From positions 1 through 59,781 of the forward strand of contig JAXMGR010000023.1 of NCBI GenBank assembly GCA_046352935.1: DNA of 59,781 nt, read 5' to 3'. Below are positions 50,849 to 59,781 of this stretch, one piece after another (the first letter of the stretch is position 1; each line of letters begins with the position of its first letter). Source of the DNA: CAYWMY01 sp046352935 (GTDB taxonomy: Bacteria; Pseudomonadota; Gammaproteobacteria; Steroidobacterales; Steroidobacteraceae). Made by a program: the position numbers and the translations under genes. Below the pieces are notes generated by a model. It made no database searches. It worked only from the letters and a program-made list of their open reading frames with translations, and had not been told where the DNA came from.

Positions 50849-52195
50849 TCAGCGCACGGCACCCGTCCGGCGGCCGCGCTCGAATACGGCGATGGACTCG
50901 ACGTGCGCCGTGTGCGGGAACAGGTCCATCACGCCTGCCGCCGCGAGCCGGAAGCCGTGCTCCTCCACGAGGATACCGGCGTCCCGCGCCAGACTGCCAG
51001 CGTGGCAGGACACGTATACGACACGCGAGGCGCCCGATGCCGCGACGAGCGGCAGGATTTCGCGCGCCCCCGCGCGTGGCGGATCCAGCAGCACTTTGTC
51101 ATAAGGGCCCCGGGCCCAGGGATCCGTCGCCTCCGGCTCGAAGAGGTTCGCGGTGAAGAAGGCGGCGTTGCCGATGCTGTTGCGCGCCGCATTGGCGCGG
51201 GCGCGGGCCACGAGGCCGGGCTCGCCCTCGACGCCCGTGACGCTGCCCGCACGGCGGGCCAGCGCCAGGGTGAAGTTGCCGAGGCCGCAGAACAGGTCGA
51301 GCACGCGCTCGCCGGGCTCCGGCGCCAGCAGTTCGACGGCCTGCTCCACCATGCGCTCGTTCAGCGCGGCATTGACCTGCACGAAGTCCGTCGGCAGGAA
51401 CTCCAGCGTGAGCCCGAAGGCTGGCAGGGTGTAACGCAGCCCTGCCCCGGGCGGGTCGAGCGGCGCGGCGGTATCGGGGCCGCCACCCTGCAGCCAGAAC
51501 TCCACGCCGTGCCGGGTCGCGAACCCGCGCAGCAGATCCAGATCGGCGTCCGTCGGCGGGTCCAGCACGCGCACCACCAGCACGGTGTTGTCGGTTCCGC
51601 AGGCGACCTCGATCTGCGGCACGCGTGCGCGGATCGACAGGGCGCCCAGCAGTTCGCCGAGCGGCCCGAGCAGGCCGTCGACGGGCGTGGCAAGGATCTC
51701 GCAGCGCGCGGCCTCGGTCACGTGCGAGGACGCCCGCTCGCGGAATCCCACCAGCGAGCGTCCGAGGCGCTCCACGTACCGTGCGCCGAGCCGCGCGCGC
51801 CGGCGGTAGTTCCACTCGGGCCCAGCGAGCGGCGCGAGCCAGCGCGCCGGTTCCACACGGCCGATGCGCGCGAGTTCCCCGGCGAGCTGCTCCTGCTTGA
51901 AGGCGATCTGCCGCGCCGCGGGGAGCTGCTGCAGCAGGCATCCGCCGCAGGTGCCGAAAGCCGCGCAGCGCGGCGCCACCCGGTCCGCGGACGCCTGCAG
52001 CACCTCGACGAGGCGCGCCTCGTCGTACTGGCGGTGCAGCCGGTAGCGCTGGCAGCGTACGCGCTCGCCGGGCAGCGCGCCCGCGACGAACACGGTCTTG
52101 CCCTCGTGGCGCGCCACACCACGTCCGTCGTGCGCGAGCGAGGTGACGTCGACCTCGATCGGCTCGATGGCTTCGCGCTTCAGCCGGTAGCCCAT
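50849..52195 (-). CDS. rlmD: 23S rRNA (uracil-5-)-methyltransferase RlmD
   Basis: Makes m5U1939 in 23S rRNA using SAM. 448 residues. TRAM domain at 5-65. Iron-sulfur cysteines C77, C83, C86 in RCAAFGTCGGC and one later in EAARCEIL. SAM motif VLDLFCGLGNFTLALA. Catalytic Cys in VVYVSCHAGSLARD. It overlaps the 3' end of the exonuclease gene by 16 bases. Confidence 0.94.
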   Translation of the reverse strand: MGYRLKREAIEPIEVDVTSLAHDGRGVARHEGKTVFVAGALPGERVRCQRYRLHRQYDEARLVEVLQASADRVAPRCAAFGTCGGCLLQQLPAARQIAFKQEQLAGELARIGRVEPARWLAPLAGPEWNYRRRARLGARYVERLGRSLVGFRERASSHVTEAARCEILATPVDGLLGPLGELLGALSIRARVPQIEVACGTDNTVLVVRVLDPPTDADLDLLRGFATRHGVEFWLQGGGPDTAAPLDPPGAGLRYTLPAFGLTLEFLPTDFVQVNAALNERMVEQAVELLAPEPGERVLDLFCGLGNFTLALARRAGSVTGVEGEPGLVARARANAARNSIGNAAFFTANLFEPEATDPWARGPYDKVLLDPPRAGAREILPLVAASGASRVVYVSCHAGSLARDAGILVEEHGFRLAAAGVMDLFPHTAHVESIAVFERGRRTGAVR

Positions 52196-52953
52196 GCCGA
52201 CAGGAACTCGCGCCAGTGGGTTTCGGTCCGCGCCTCGAGCCAGTCGCGCACCTGGCGGCACTCGGCGGCATAGGCCGCGCTGTCCAGCCGGCCGCGGATC
52301 AGCTCGAAGCGCAGGAACACGAGATACGTGTTCAGCACGTCGGTCTCGCAGTACGCGCGGATGTCGGCGATGCGACCCGCCTGGAACTGTGGCCAGACCT
52401 GGTCGCCGCTCATGCCGAGCTTGCCCGGCAGGCCGAGCAGCATCGCGACGTGCTCGAGCTTCGCACGGCCGCGGCCCTGGTACAGCGACAGCACGTCCAT
52501 GACGTCGATGTGCCGCCAGTGATAGCGGCCGAGGTAATGGTTGTAGCGCGAACCCGGATCGAGATCGCCCGTGTCCCAGTAGCGCGGTGCGGCGACGCCG
52601 TGCTTGAGCGCGCGATAGTGCAGCACGGGCAGGTCGAATCCCGCGCCGTTCCAGGACACCAGCGTCGGCCGGTACTTCTCGATGCCCGTGAAGAAGCGCT
52701 GCACCAGCTCGTCCTCCGGCGCATCGGCCTCGCCGAGGCTCCAGACGTTGAACTGGTCACGGCTGCGCAGCACCGCCGAGATGGCGACGATGCGGTGCAT
52801 CTCGAACGGCAGGAAATCGGAACCGGTGGCCTCGCGCCGCGCCGCGAACATCGCCTCGGCCACGCGCGCGTCGTCGGCGTCCGCGAGGCCGTGCAGGCGG
52901 CGCCCCAGCTCGACGTCGGGCACCGTCTCGATGTCGAAGACGAAGCAGTTCAT
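52180..52953 (-). CDS. 3'-5' exonuclease, PolB-like DEDD family
   Basis: 257 residues. Exo I motif D7/E9 (FVFDIETVP), Exo II in LVSWNGAGFDLPVLHYRAL, Exo III near YCETDVLNTYLVFLRF. Family of predicted exonucleases related to the proofreading domain of polymerase B, with no polymerase domain. Nucleic acid target unknown. It overlaps acpS by 4 bases. Confidence 0.88.
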   Translation of the reverse strand: MNCFVFDIETVPDVELGRRLHGLADADDARVAEAMFAARREATGSDFLPFEMHRIVAISAVLRSRDQFNVWSLGEADAPEDELVQRFFTGIEKYRPTLVSWNGAGFDLPVLHYRALKHGVAAPRYWDTGDLDPGSRYNHYLGRYHWRHIDVMDVLSLYQGRGRAKLEHVAMLLGLPGKLGMSGDQVWPQFQAGRIADIRAYCETDVLNTYLVFLRFELIRGRLDSAAYAAECRQVRDWLEARTETHWREFLSAWATG

Positions 52954-53336
52954 GGTGTACGTCGCATGAGCACGGCGAAGGCCACGACCATGCCGGCCTC
53001 GTCGGAGAGACTGACGTGCCCCTCACCGACGCCGAGCGCGTCGGCGACCCTGCGCCCGCGCTCCGAGAAGACCACCTCGGGCCGGCCCCAGGCATTGGCG
53101 AGGAACCCGACGTCGCGCACCCAGACCCCGTGGGCGAACCCCGTGCCCATCGCCTTGACGATGGCCTCCTTGGCCGCGAATCGCATCGCGAGGAAGCGCA
53201 CCGGACGCCGGTAGCGATCGAAGGCGGCCAGCTCCCCGGGCATCAGCAGCCGCTCGGCGAAGCGCCGGCCGAAGCGCGCGTACACGCCCTCGACGCGTTC
53301 GACCTGCACGAGATCCGTCCCGACGCCGAAGATCAC
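52950..53336 (-). CDS. acpS: Holo-[acyl-carrier-protein] synthase
   Basis: Attaches the phosphopantetheine arm to ACP. 128 residues from GTG 53336 (MIFGVGTDLVQVERVE), the usual length. Metal ligands are D8 and E57 (RFAAKEAIVKAMGTG). Another GTG lies 9 bases upstream. Follows pdxJ as in the standard rnc-era-recO-pdxJ-acpS order. Confidence 0.95.
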   Translation of the reverse strand: MIFGVGTDLVQVERVEGVYARFGRRFAERLLMPGELAAFDRYRRPVRFLAMRFAAKEAIVKAMGTGFAHGVWVRDVGFLANAWGRPEVVFSERGRRVADALGVGEGHVSLSDEAGMVVAFAVLMRRTP

Positions 53337-53382
53337 GGGCGGCACCCCGTGCCGCGGCCGGACCGGCGTGCGCCGCCCATGG

Positions 53383-54129
53383 TCATGTCCCGGACCGGTC
53401 CGGGTCCCGGCGCGCATCGAGCATCAGCCGCTTCATCTCGCCGACGGACTCGGCGAGCCCCGTGAACACGGCGCGCGCGATGATCGCATGGCCGATGTTG
53501 AGCTCGACGATCTCGCGGATCGCGGCGACGGGCTGCACGTTGTGGTGCGTGAGGCCATGGCCGGCGTTGACGACGAGTCCGCGCACCGCGGCCTCGCGCG
53601 CGGCGACACGCAGCCGGTGCAGCTCCGCCGCACACGCCTCACCCGTCGACTCGGCGTAGGCGCCCGTGTGCAGTTCGACGGCCGGCGCGCCGATGGCCGC
53701 CGCCGCCGCGACCTGCGCCGGATCGGGGTCGATGAACAGCGACACCCGCACGCCCGCGGCCGCGAGCGGTATCACGAAGGCACAGAGCCGCTCGACCTGC
53801 GAGGCCACGTCGAGGCCGCCCTCGGTGGTGACCTCCTCGCGCCGCTCGGGCACGAGGCAGACATCCGCCGGCCGCACGCGGAGCGCGATGGCCTGCATCT
53901 CCGCCGTGGCCGCCATCTCGAGGTTCATGCGCGTCTGCAGCGCCGCGCGCATCGCGGTGACGTCGGCGTCCTGGATGTGCCGGCGGTCCTCGCGCAGGTG
54001 CAGGGTGATGCTGTCGGCACCCGCCTGCTCCGCGAGCAGCGCCGCGTGCAGCGGGTCCGGATAGCGCACGCGCCGCGCCTGGCGCAGGGTGGCCACATGA
54101 TCGATGTTCACGCCGAGCGCGATGCTCAC
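53383..54129 (-). CDS. pdxJ: Pyridoxine 5'-phosphate synthase
   Basis: Final ring-closing enzyme of vitamin B6 synthesis. 248 residues, GTG start overlapping recO by 4 bases. Motifs: LGVNIDHVATLRQARR, ITLHLREDRRHIQD, VCLVPERREEVTTEGG, VELHTGAYAE and NAGHGLTHHNV. Confidence 0.96.
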   Translation of the reverse strand: MSIALGVNIDHVATLRQARRVRYPDPLHAALLAEQAGADSITLHLREDRRHIQDADVTAMRAALQTRMNLEMAATAEMQAIALRVRPADVCLVPERREEVTTEGGLDVASQVERLCAFVIPLAAAGVRVSLFIDPDPAQVAAAAAIGAPAVELHTGAYAESTGEACAAELHRLRVAAREAAVRGLVVNAGHGLTHHNVQPVAAIREIVELNIGHAIIARAVFTGLAESVGEMKRLMLDARRDPDRSGT

Positions 54130-54860
54130 TGCTGCTGCTCCCTGTCCTTCATCCCGGCGAACACGGCGCGGGTGCCCAGCTCGCGGCCGTCGAGGCACGC
54201 GGCGATCGCCTCGCGGAACACCCGCCGTGCGACGACGCGCACGGCCGGATCCGCGTAATCCTCCGCGGCCACACCCGCCAGTTCGGCGCCGCGCACCGGT
54301 GCACCCGCACCGCCCGGCGCTGCGGCAACGAAGCCGATGCCCGAACGGAAATGATAGTACGCGTCGGCATCCAGCCGCGCGCCCACCGCATCGTGCTCGA
54401 AATCGATGCCGTAACCCAGTTCCTCGAGCAGGCGGCGCTCGAACCGGCGCAGCACGGCCTCGGCTTCGGATCCGGCGACCCCGGCCAGCGCCTGCAGCGC
54501 GGCTCCGTAGGCATCGAACAGCTCCGCGTGCGGGTCCTCGCGCGCGAGCAGCTTGAGCAGCAGCTCGTTGAGGTAGAACCCGAGCAGCAGGTGCTCGGGC
54601 GGCAGCCGCAGCGGCGGGCCATCGAGCTCGGCTCCGGTCAGGCTCCCGCCGTCACCGGATCCCGACCAGCCGACGAGCACGCGGTTGAACGGTTGCAGCG
54701 CCGCGCGCCAGCCGGCGCGGGACGGGCCCTGCACGCCGCGCGCGAACAGCGTCACACGGCCGAACTCGCGCGTCAGCAGTTCGAGGATCCGGCTCGTGTC
54801 GCGGAACGGGCGCTGGTGCAGCAGGTAGGCGCTCTGCAACTGGACTCGACGCGCGCGCAT
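54126..54860 (-). CDS. recO: DNA repair protein RecO
   Basis: 244 residues. N-terminal OB-fold (LQSAYLLHQRPFRDTSRILE, FGRVTLFARGVQGPSRAGW), then the helical domain (LLLGFYLNELLLKLLARED). Loads RecA in the RecF pathway. ATG start, 6 bp after era. No zinc-binding cysteines are seen, as is common in proteobacteria. Confidence 0.94.
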   Translation of the reverse strand: MRARRVQLQSAYLLHQRPFRDTSRILELLTREFGRVTLFARGVQGPSRAGWRAALQPFNRVLVGWSGSGDGGSLTGAELDGPPLRLPPEHLLLGFYLNELLLKLLAREDPHAELFDAYGAALQALAGVAGSEAEAVLRRFERRLLEELGYGIDFEHDAVGARLDADAYYHFRSGIGFVAAAPGGAGAPVRGAELAGVAAEDYADPAVRVVARRVFREAIAACLDGRELGTRAVFAGMKDREQQQ

Positions 54861-54866
54861 GCGGAT

Positions 54867-55760
54867 TCAATCGTAGCCGAACTGACGCAGCGCCTGCTCG
54901 CTGTCGGCCCAGTTCTCCCGCACCTTCACCCACAGCTCCAGGTGCACGCGCCGCCCGAGCAGCTCGTTCAGCGCGAGCCGGGCGGCACGGCCGACACCCT
55001 TGATGCGCGCACCGCCCTCGCCGATGACGATCTTGCGCTGCGGCTCCCGCTCGACCCAGATGACCGCGTTGATCGTGATCCGCCCTTCGCTCTCCTCCCA
55101 GCGCTCGATCTCGACGCTGACGCCGTACGGCAGCTCGTCGTGCAGGGCGTGCATGAGACGTTCGCGCACGATCTCCGCCGCGAGGAAGCGCTCGCTGCGG
55201 TCGGTGACCTGGTCCTCGGGCCAGGCCGGCGGGCCCTCGGGCAGCAGCCGCTCGATCTCGGCGAGCAGGCCCTCGAGGTTCTCGCCGCGCGTCGCCGACA
55301 CCGGGACGATGGCCGCGAACGCGTGGCGCCGCGACAGGGCCTCGATCGCGGGCAGCAGCCGGCTGCGCGGCTTCATCTCGTCGATCTTGTTGAGCACGAG
55401 CACCACGGGTCGCCCGGCCGCGACGGCCTGCTCCAGCACGGCCGCGTCGTCGTCGCCGAACACGCGGGCATCGGTGACGAGCACGACGACGTCCGCCTCG
55501 GCGAGTGCCGCGAGTGCGGCGCGGTTCATGGCGCGATTGAGCTGGCGGCCGTGCCCGCCGTGCAGGCCCGGTGTATCGAGGAACACGAGCTGCGCCTGCG
55601 GCCGCGTGAGGATGCCGAGGATGCGGTGGCGGGTCGTCTGCGGCTTCGGCGAGACGATGCTGATCTTCTGGCCGATCAGCGCATTGAGCAGCGTGGACTT
55701 GCCGACGTTCGGCCGGCCGACCAGCGCAACGCTGCCGAAGCGGTGGGGCGCGGCGCTCAA
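54867..55760 (-). CDS. era: GTPase Era
   Basis: 297 residues. TTG start overlapping the rnc stop (TTGA). G1 GRPNVGKS at 15-22, G3 DTPG, G4 NKID, C-terminal KH domain (IVIGEGGARIKGVGRAARLA). Matures 16S rRNA and the 30S subunit. Standard rnc-era pair. Confidence 0.96.
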   Translation of the reverse strand: MSAAPHRFGSVALVGRPNVGKSTLLNALIGQKISIVSPKPQTTRHRILGILTRPQAQLVFLDTPGLHGGHGRQLNRAMNRAALAALAEADVVVLVTDARVFGDDDAAVLEQAVAAGRPVVLVLNKIDEMKPRSRLLPAIEALSRRHAFAAIVPVSATRGENLEGLLAEIERLLPEGPPAWPEDQVTDRSERFLAAEIVRERLMHALHDELPYGVSVEIERWEESEGRITINAVIWVEREPQRKIVIGEGGARIKGVGRAARLALNELLGRRVHLELWVKVRENWADSEQALRQFGYD

Positions 55761-56449
55761 GGCGCAGGCTCCGGCCGCACCAGCCGCTCGTGCACGAGGC
55801 GCGCGGCCTCCTGCTCGGCGCGCCGGCGGCTGCTGCCCTCGGCCTCGGCGGAGAAGTCAGCGCCCGGCAGCTCGCAGCGTACGCGGAACGTCTGCTGGTG
55901 CGGGGGCCCGGACACCGCGAGCACGGTGTAGACGGGCAGTTCCCGCCCGCTGCCCTGCAGGGTCTCCTGCAGGCGCGTCTTCGCATCCTTCAGCTGGGCG
56001 GCGGGCGGGAGGCTGTCGAGTCGTGAGCGCAGCAGCCGCTCGACGACGGCGCGCGCGGGATCCATGCCGCCATCGAGATAGATCGCCCCGACCACGGCCT
56101 CGAGCGCATCGGCGAGGATGGACTTGCGCCGGTACCCGCCCGACTTGAGCTCGCCCTCGCCGAGCACGAGCCAGTCGCCGAGCCCGTGCTCGGCCGCGAC
56201 CGCGGCCAGCGTGTCGCCGCTCACGAGGCTCGCCCGCAGCCGCGACAGGTCGCCCTCGGGCGCACGCGGCAGCGCCCGGTACAGCAGTTCCGCGATGACG
56301 AACGACAGCACCGCGTCCCCGAGGAACTCCATGCGTTCATTGTTGAGCGCCGCGGCACTGCGATGCGTGAGCGCGGCCTCCAGCAGCGCCGCGTCACGGC
56401 AGGTGTAGCCGAGACGCTCGCGCAACCAGTCTCTGGCCACCGGCACCAC
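55757..56449 (-). CDS. rnc: Ribonuclease III
   Basis: 230 residues. Signature NNERMEFLGDAVLSFVIAEL with E41 and D45, and the second acidic site near E117 (ILADALEAVVGAIYLDGG). Double-stranded RNA-binding domain at the C-terminus (KTRLQETLQGSGRELPVY). GTG start. It cuts rRNA precursors and dsRNA. Confidence 0.96.
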   Translation of the reverse strand: MVPVARDWLRERLGYTCRDAALLEAALTHRSAAALNNERMEFLGDAVLSFVIAELLYRALPRAPEGDLSRLRASLVSGDTLAAVAAEHGLGDWLVLGEGELKSGGYRRKSILADALEAVVGAIYLDGGMDPARAVVERLLRSRLDSLPPAAQLKDAKTRLQETLQGSGRELPVYTVLAVSGPPHQQTFRVRCELPGADFSAEAEGSSRRRAEQEAARLVHERLVRPEPAP

Positions 56450-56465
56450 GCGTCCCCGTCCAGCC

Positions 56466-56837
56466 TCAGTTGGCCGGGATCTCGACGGTGCGGCTGAACG
56501 CGACGAGTGCCGACACGTTGGCCACGATGGGCGCGACGTCCTCGTACTCGGCCGTCACGCGGAAGTTGCCGCCCTCGCGCTTGATGACGATGTCGCCCGG
56601 GCCGATGTTGTCGACGCTCTCGATGTCGAAGTGCCGCTCGACGGCCTTGCGGATCGCGAAGTCGCTGTTCGTCGGATTCGCGCCGAACTCGTCCTTCACC
56701 TTGTCCAGCGTCCCCGCGATCTTCATGTAGTTCAGGTACACCGGCACCAGCCGGATGCCGATGTACACCCAGCCGCCGACGACGACCAGCAGCACCAGGC
56801 CACCGATGAACGTAATGCCAGACTGATAGCGACGCAT
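56466..56837 (-). CDS. DUF4845 protein
   Basis: 123 residues with one N-terminal membrane segment (GITFIGGLVLLVVVGGWVYI) and a small periplasmic domain. Found between lepB and rnc in many gammaproteobacteria. Function unknown; position suggests an envelope or secretion-related role. Confidence 0.9.
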   Translation of the reverse strand: MRRYQSGITFIGGLVLLVVVGGWVYIGIRLVPVYLNYMKIAGTLDKVKDEFGANPTNSDFAIRKAVERHFDIESVDNIGPGDIVIKREGGNFRVTAEYEDVAPIVANVSALVAFSRTVEIPAN

Positions 56838-56865
56838 GTCGACTCCCCCCTCAGGTCAATGAGCC

Positions 56866-57642
56866 TCAGTGGATTCCCGTCCCCATCCGTTCCCACAGGA
56901 ACAGCCTGCCCCGATCGGGGCTGAACGACAGCCAGATGACCACCGCCCTGCCGATGATGTTGGCCTCCGGCACGAACCCCACCTCGGGGAAACGGCTGTC
57001 GCGGCTGTTGTTGCGATTGTCGCCCATGAAGAAGTAATGGCCCTCGGGCACCCGCCACTCGCCGAGCGCCGCGGGTCGCGCAGGGTCCAGCATGATGCGG
57101 TGGTCCGCGCTGCCCAGCTGTTCCGCGGCCACGACCGTGAACGGGTACAGCGACTCCTTGGGTCCCTCGTACAGGCCGTTCATCCGCACGGGCAGCGGCG
57201 TCCCGTTGACGAAGACGCCGCGCTCCGTGACGCGGATGACGTCCCCCGGGAGCCCGACGAGACGCTTGATGAAGGTCACCGAAGGCTCCGTCGGCTTGCG
57301 GAACACGATGACGTCACCGCGCTCGGGCGAGCCGATGTCCACGATGCGGGTGTTCACGACCGGCAGCCTGAGGCCGTAGCGCCACTTGTTCACGAAGATG
57401 AAATCGCCCTGGACGAGCGTCGGCATCATCGAGTCCGAGGGGATCCTGAACGGTTCGTAGAGGAAAGAACGCAGCACCAGCACCAGCAGGATCACCGGGA
57501 AGAACGACCGTGCATAGTCCACGGGCACGGGCTCGCGCGCCCCCGCGGGCCGCCGCGCCCGCAGCCACAGCCGGTCGAGCAGCAGGATGGCCCCCGACAG
57601 GGCGAGCAGCACCACGAGCACGAATGCGAAATCGATGATCAT
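56866..57642 (-). CDS. lepB: Signal peptidase I
   Basis: 258 residues, ATG at 57642. Two N-terminal membrane helices. Catalytic Ser S71 (IPSDSMMPTL) and Lys K126 (FIKRLVGLPGD). The end has GHYFFMGDNRNNSRDSRFP. Removes signal peptides of Sec substrates. It follows lepA by 41 bases. Confidence 0.96.
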   Translation of the reverse strand: MIIDFAFVLVVLLALSGAILLLDRLWLRARRPAGAREPVPVDYARSFFPVILLVLVLRSFLYEPFRIPSDSMMPTLVQGDFIFVNKWRYGLRLPVVNTRIVDIGSPERGDVIVFRKPTEPSVTFIKRLVGLPGDVIRVTERGVFVNGTPLPVRMNGLYEGPKESLYPFTVVAAEQLGSADHRIMLDPARPAALGEWRVPEGHYFFMGDNRNNSRDSRFPEVGFVPEANIIGRAVVIWLSFSPDRGRLFLWERMGTGIH

Positions 57643-57683
57643 CGGTTCTCCGCGGCCCGCCCTCCGGCGCGCCGATTGGACCG

Positions 57684-59477
57684 TTACTTCTTGCCGACCT
57701 GCAGCACCGCCAGGAAGGCCTCCTGCGGGATCTCGACGGTGCCGAGCTGCTTCATGCGCTTCTTGCCTTCCTTCTGCTTCTCGAGGAGCTTGCGCTTGCG
57801 GCTCACGTCGCCGCCGTAGCACTTCGCGAGCACGTTCTTGCGCAGCGCCTTGACCGAGGCCCGCGCGATCACCGCGCTGCCAATCGCGGCCTGGATCGCG
57901 ACCTCGAACATCTGCCGCGGGATCAGCTCCTGCATCTTGTCGACGAGCTCGCGGCCGCGCTGGTAGGCGGTCTCGCGGTGCACGATGATCGACAGGGCGT
58001 CGACGCGGTCGCCATTGATCAGCACGTCGAGCTTCACGAGCGGCGCGGCCTGGAAGCGCGCGAATTCGTAGTCGAAGGAGGCGTAGCCACGGCTCACCGA
58101 CTTCAGCCGGTCGAAGAAATCGAGCACGACCTCCGCGAGCGGCAGCTCGTACTGCAGCGACATCTGCGTGCCGTGCTGGAGCATCTTCTTCTGCACGCCG
58201 CGCTTGTCCTGGCAGAGCTTCAGCACGCCGCCGACGTGCTCCGGCGGCACCAGGATATTGGCGACGATGATCGGCTCGCGCAGTTCCTCGATCAGGTTCG
58301 GCGACGGCAGCTTGGCCGGGTTGTCGACGTGGACCAGCGCGCCGTCGGTCTGCAGGATCTCGTACACCACGGTCGGCGCGCTGGTGATCAGGTCCATGTC
58401 GTATTCGCGCTCGAGCCGCTCCTGCACGATCTCCATGTGCAGGAGGCCGAGGAAGCCGACGCGGAAGCCGAAGCCGAGCGCCGCCGACACCTCCGGCTCG
58501 AACGACAGCGCCGAATCGTTCAGCCTGAGCTTGTGCAGCGCGTCGCGGAACGCGTCGTAGTCGTCGGCGTTCACCGGGAACAGGCCGGCGAACACGCGCG
58601 GCTTGATGCTCTTGAATCCCGGCAGCGGCTGGGCGCACTGACGGGATTCCTGCGTGATCGTGTCACCGACCGGCGCGCCCTCGATCTCCTTGATGCCGGC
58701 GATCAGCCAGCCGACCTCGCCCGTCTCCAGCGAGTCGCAGTCGACTTTCTTCGGCGTCGAGCGGCCGAGCCGGTCCACCTGCCAGGCGCGCCCCGTCGAC
58801 ATCACGCGGATCCTGTCGCCGACGCGCAGCGCACCGTTCACGACGCGCACCAGCGACACGACGCCCACGTAGTTGTCGAACCAGGAATCGATGATCAGCG
58901 CCTGCAGCGGCGCGCCCGGATCGCCCTTCGGCGCCGGGATCGTGCGCACCAGCGCCTCGAGGAGCTCGTCGACGCCGAGCCCGGTCTTCGCGGACACGCG
59001 CACGGCGCCGCTGGCGTCGATGCCGATGATCTCCTCGATCTCCTGGATCACGCGGTCGGGATCCGCGCTCGGCAGGTCGATCTTGTTGATGACCGGCAGC
59101 ACCTCGAGGCCCATCTCCAGGGCCGTGTAGCAGTTCGCGACGCTCTGCGCCTCCACGCCCTGTGCGGCGTCGACGACCAGCAGTGCACCTTCGCAGGCGG
59201 CCAGCGACCGCGACACCTCGTAGGAGAAGTCGACGTGGCCCGGCGTATCGATGAAATTCAGCTGGTAGTCGGCGCCGTCCCGCGCCCGGTAGCGCAGCGT
59301 GACGCTCTGCGCCTTGATGGTGATGCCGCGCTCGCGCTCGAGATCCATCGAGTCGAGCACCTGCTCCTGCATCTCGCGGGCCGCGAGGCCGCCGCAGATC
59401 TGGATGAACCGGTCGGCGAGCGTGGACTTGCCGTGGTCGACGTGCGCGATGATGGAGAAGTTGCGGATCTGCTGCAT
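57684..59477 (-). CDS. lepA: Elongation factor 4 (LepA)
   Basis: 597 residues from ATG 59477. GTPase G1 AHVDHGKST at 11-19, DTPGHVDF, NKIDLPSA. The C-terminal domain unique to EF4 is complete (RKRKLLEKQKEGKKRMKQLG). Ribosome back-translocase. First complete gene of the lepA-lepB operon. Confidence 0.97.
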   Translation of the reverse strand: MQQIRNFSIIAHVDHGKSTLADRFIQICGGLAAREMQEQVLDSMDLERERGITIKAQSVTLRYRARDGADYQLNFIDTPGHVDFSYEVSRSLAACEGALLVVDAAQGVEAQSVANCYTALEMGLEVLPVINKIDLPSADPDRVIQEIEEIIGIDASGAVRVSAKTGLGVDELLEALVRTIPAPKGDPGAPLQALIIDSWFDNYVGVVSLVRVVNGALRVGDRIRVMSTGRAWQVDRLGRSTPKKVDCDSLETGEVGWLIAGIKEIEGAPVGDTITQESRQCAQPLPGFKSIKPRVFAGLFPVNADDYDAFRDALHKLRLNDSALSFEPEVSAALGFGFRVGFLGLLHMEIVQERLEREYDMDLITSAPTVVYEILQTDGALVHVDNPAKLPSPNLIEELREPIIVANILVPPEHVGGVLKLCQDKRGVQKKMLQHGTQMSLQYELPLAEVVLDFFDRLKSVSRGYASFDYEFARFQAAPLVKLDVLINGDRVDALSIIVHRETAYQRGRELVDKMQELIPRQMFEVAIQAAIGSAVIARASVKALRKNVLAKCYGGDVSRKRKLLEKQKEGKKRMKQLGTVEIPQEAFLAVLQVGKK

Positions 59478-59612
59478 CGAAGGGGCGAGGTCCAGAGGGC
59501 GGGCCGCGCCCGGCGAGCGCGCATTATAGGCGCAGCCCCGCCCGATGGCACCGCCGGAGCGGAGGACCCGGATCCGGGCCGGCACAGGCCATGGGAGACG
59601 CGCCGGCCGCGG

Positions 59613-59781
59613 TCAGCGGAAGACCTTCCCCCGGCGACTCAGCAGACGCGTCAGTTCCCCGGCGTCCAGACGGCCGTGGCAAACCACCTCGCCGTCGAGG
59701 AGCAGGACCGGAACCTTGAGTCCATGGCGGCGCTGGAGGACGGCATCGGCGTCCACGTCGAGGACTTCGACTGCGGCCGCC
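59613..59781 (-). CDS. Glutaredoxin-like (DUF836/thioredoxin-fold) protein, C-terminal part only
   Basis: Runs off the window end. The visible 55 residues read VEVLDVDADAVLQRRHGLKV, then PVLLLDGEVVCHGRLDAGEL, which has the cis-Pro (KVPVLLLDG) of a thioredoxin fold. Such a gene is often upstream of lepA in gammaproteobacteria. The redox CxxC would be outside the window. Confidence 0.7.
   Translation of the reverse strand, partial: AAAVEVLDVDADAVLQRRHGLKVPVLLLDGEVVCHGRLDAGELTRLLSRRGKVFR

Overview
The window is chromosomal DNA from a high-GC gammaproteobacterium. The class is suggested by the conserved blocks present: lexA-imuA-imuB-dnaE2, yceD-rpmF-fabH, rluC/rne, kdsB-ycaR-lpxK-msbA-exbD-exbB-comEC, lolCDE, mfd, and lepA-lepB-rnc-era-recO-pdxJ-acpS. 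The order resembles the Pseudomonas/Xanthomonadales/Nevskiales neighbourhood, but I cannot place the genus. No tRNA, rRNA or CRISPR was seen. Most genes are tightly packed with 4-8 bp overlaps.

Layout. 0-2.6 kb: clpS-clpA (minus). 2.9-8.7 kb: a partial type II secretion operon, gspC-D-E-F (plus), followed by a small acidic protein with its own promoter. 9.2-15.4 kb: an SOS mutagenesis operon, lexA-imuA-imuB-dnaE2 (minus), under two tandem SOS boxes. 15.5-17.1 kb: a frameshifted FAD oxidoreductase. 17.3-18.7 kb: an Lpp/OprI-like lipoprotein with a strong terminator, then an L,D-transpeptidase. 18.8-21.3 kb: yceD-rpmF-fabH (minus, without plsX) and the divergent maf.

21.4-26.7 kb is the accessory part, lying between maf and rluC and between rluC and rne. 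It holds an NTF2-like protein, two copies of a MazF-type toxin-antitoxin segment (one with a beheaded antitoxin), a BrnT/BrnA pair whose toxin has an in-frame stop, a second brnA scrap, and a solitary HicB-like antitoxin. It also holds a decayed diversity-generating retroelement (DGR). An intact secreted DUF1566-like target gene carries a C-terminal segment that looks like a variable region and ends in a VPLPA-type CTERM sorting tail. Just downstream are two perfect 10-bp-stem hairpins, then an ORF fusing the front of an Avd accessory protein to a short piece of the reverse transcriptase. No template repeat and no RT catalytic core are present. This is the most unusual locus in the window.

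27.2-35.3 kb: rne with a long leader, a low-molecular-weight phosphatase, a block of catabolic or cargo genes (DUF1810, SDR, VOC, class III alcohol dehydrogenase, VOC), then kdsB and ycaR. 35.3-45.3 kb: envelope genes lpxK, msbA, exbD, exbB, comEC, lolD and two LolC/E permeases, plus a small secreted protein. 45.4-48.9 kb: mfd. 48.9-59.8 kb: a long minus-strand run from a partial glutaredoxin-like gene and lepA down through lepB, DUF4845, rnc, era, recO, pdxJ, acpS, a 3'-5' exonuclease, rlmD and nagZ to a degenerate GGDEF protein.

Functionally the window is dominated by envelope biogenesis (LPS flipping and Kdo activation, lipoprotein export, secretion, peptidoglycan recycling and cross-linking), DNA damage response, and RNA or ribosome maintenance.
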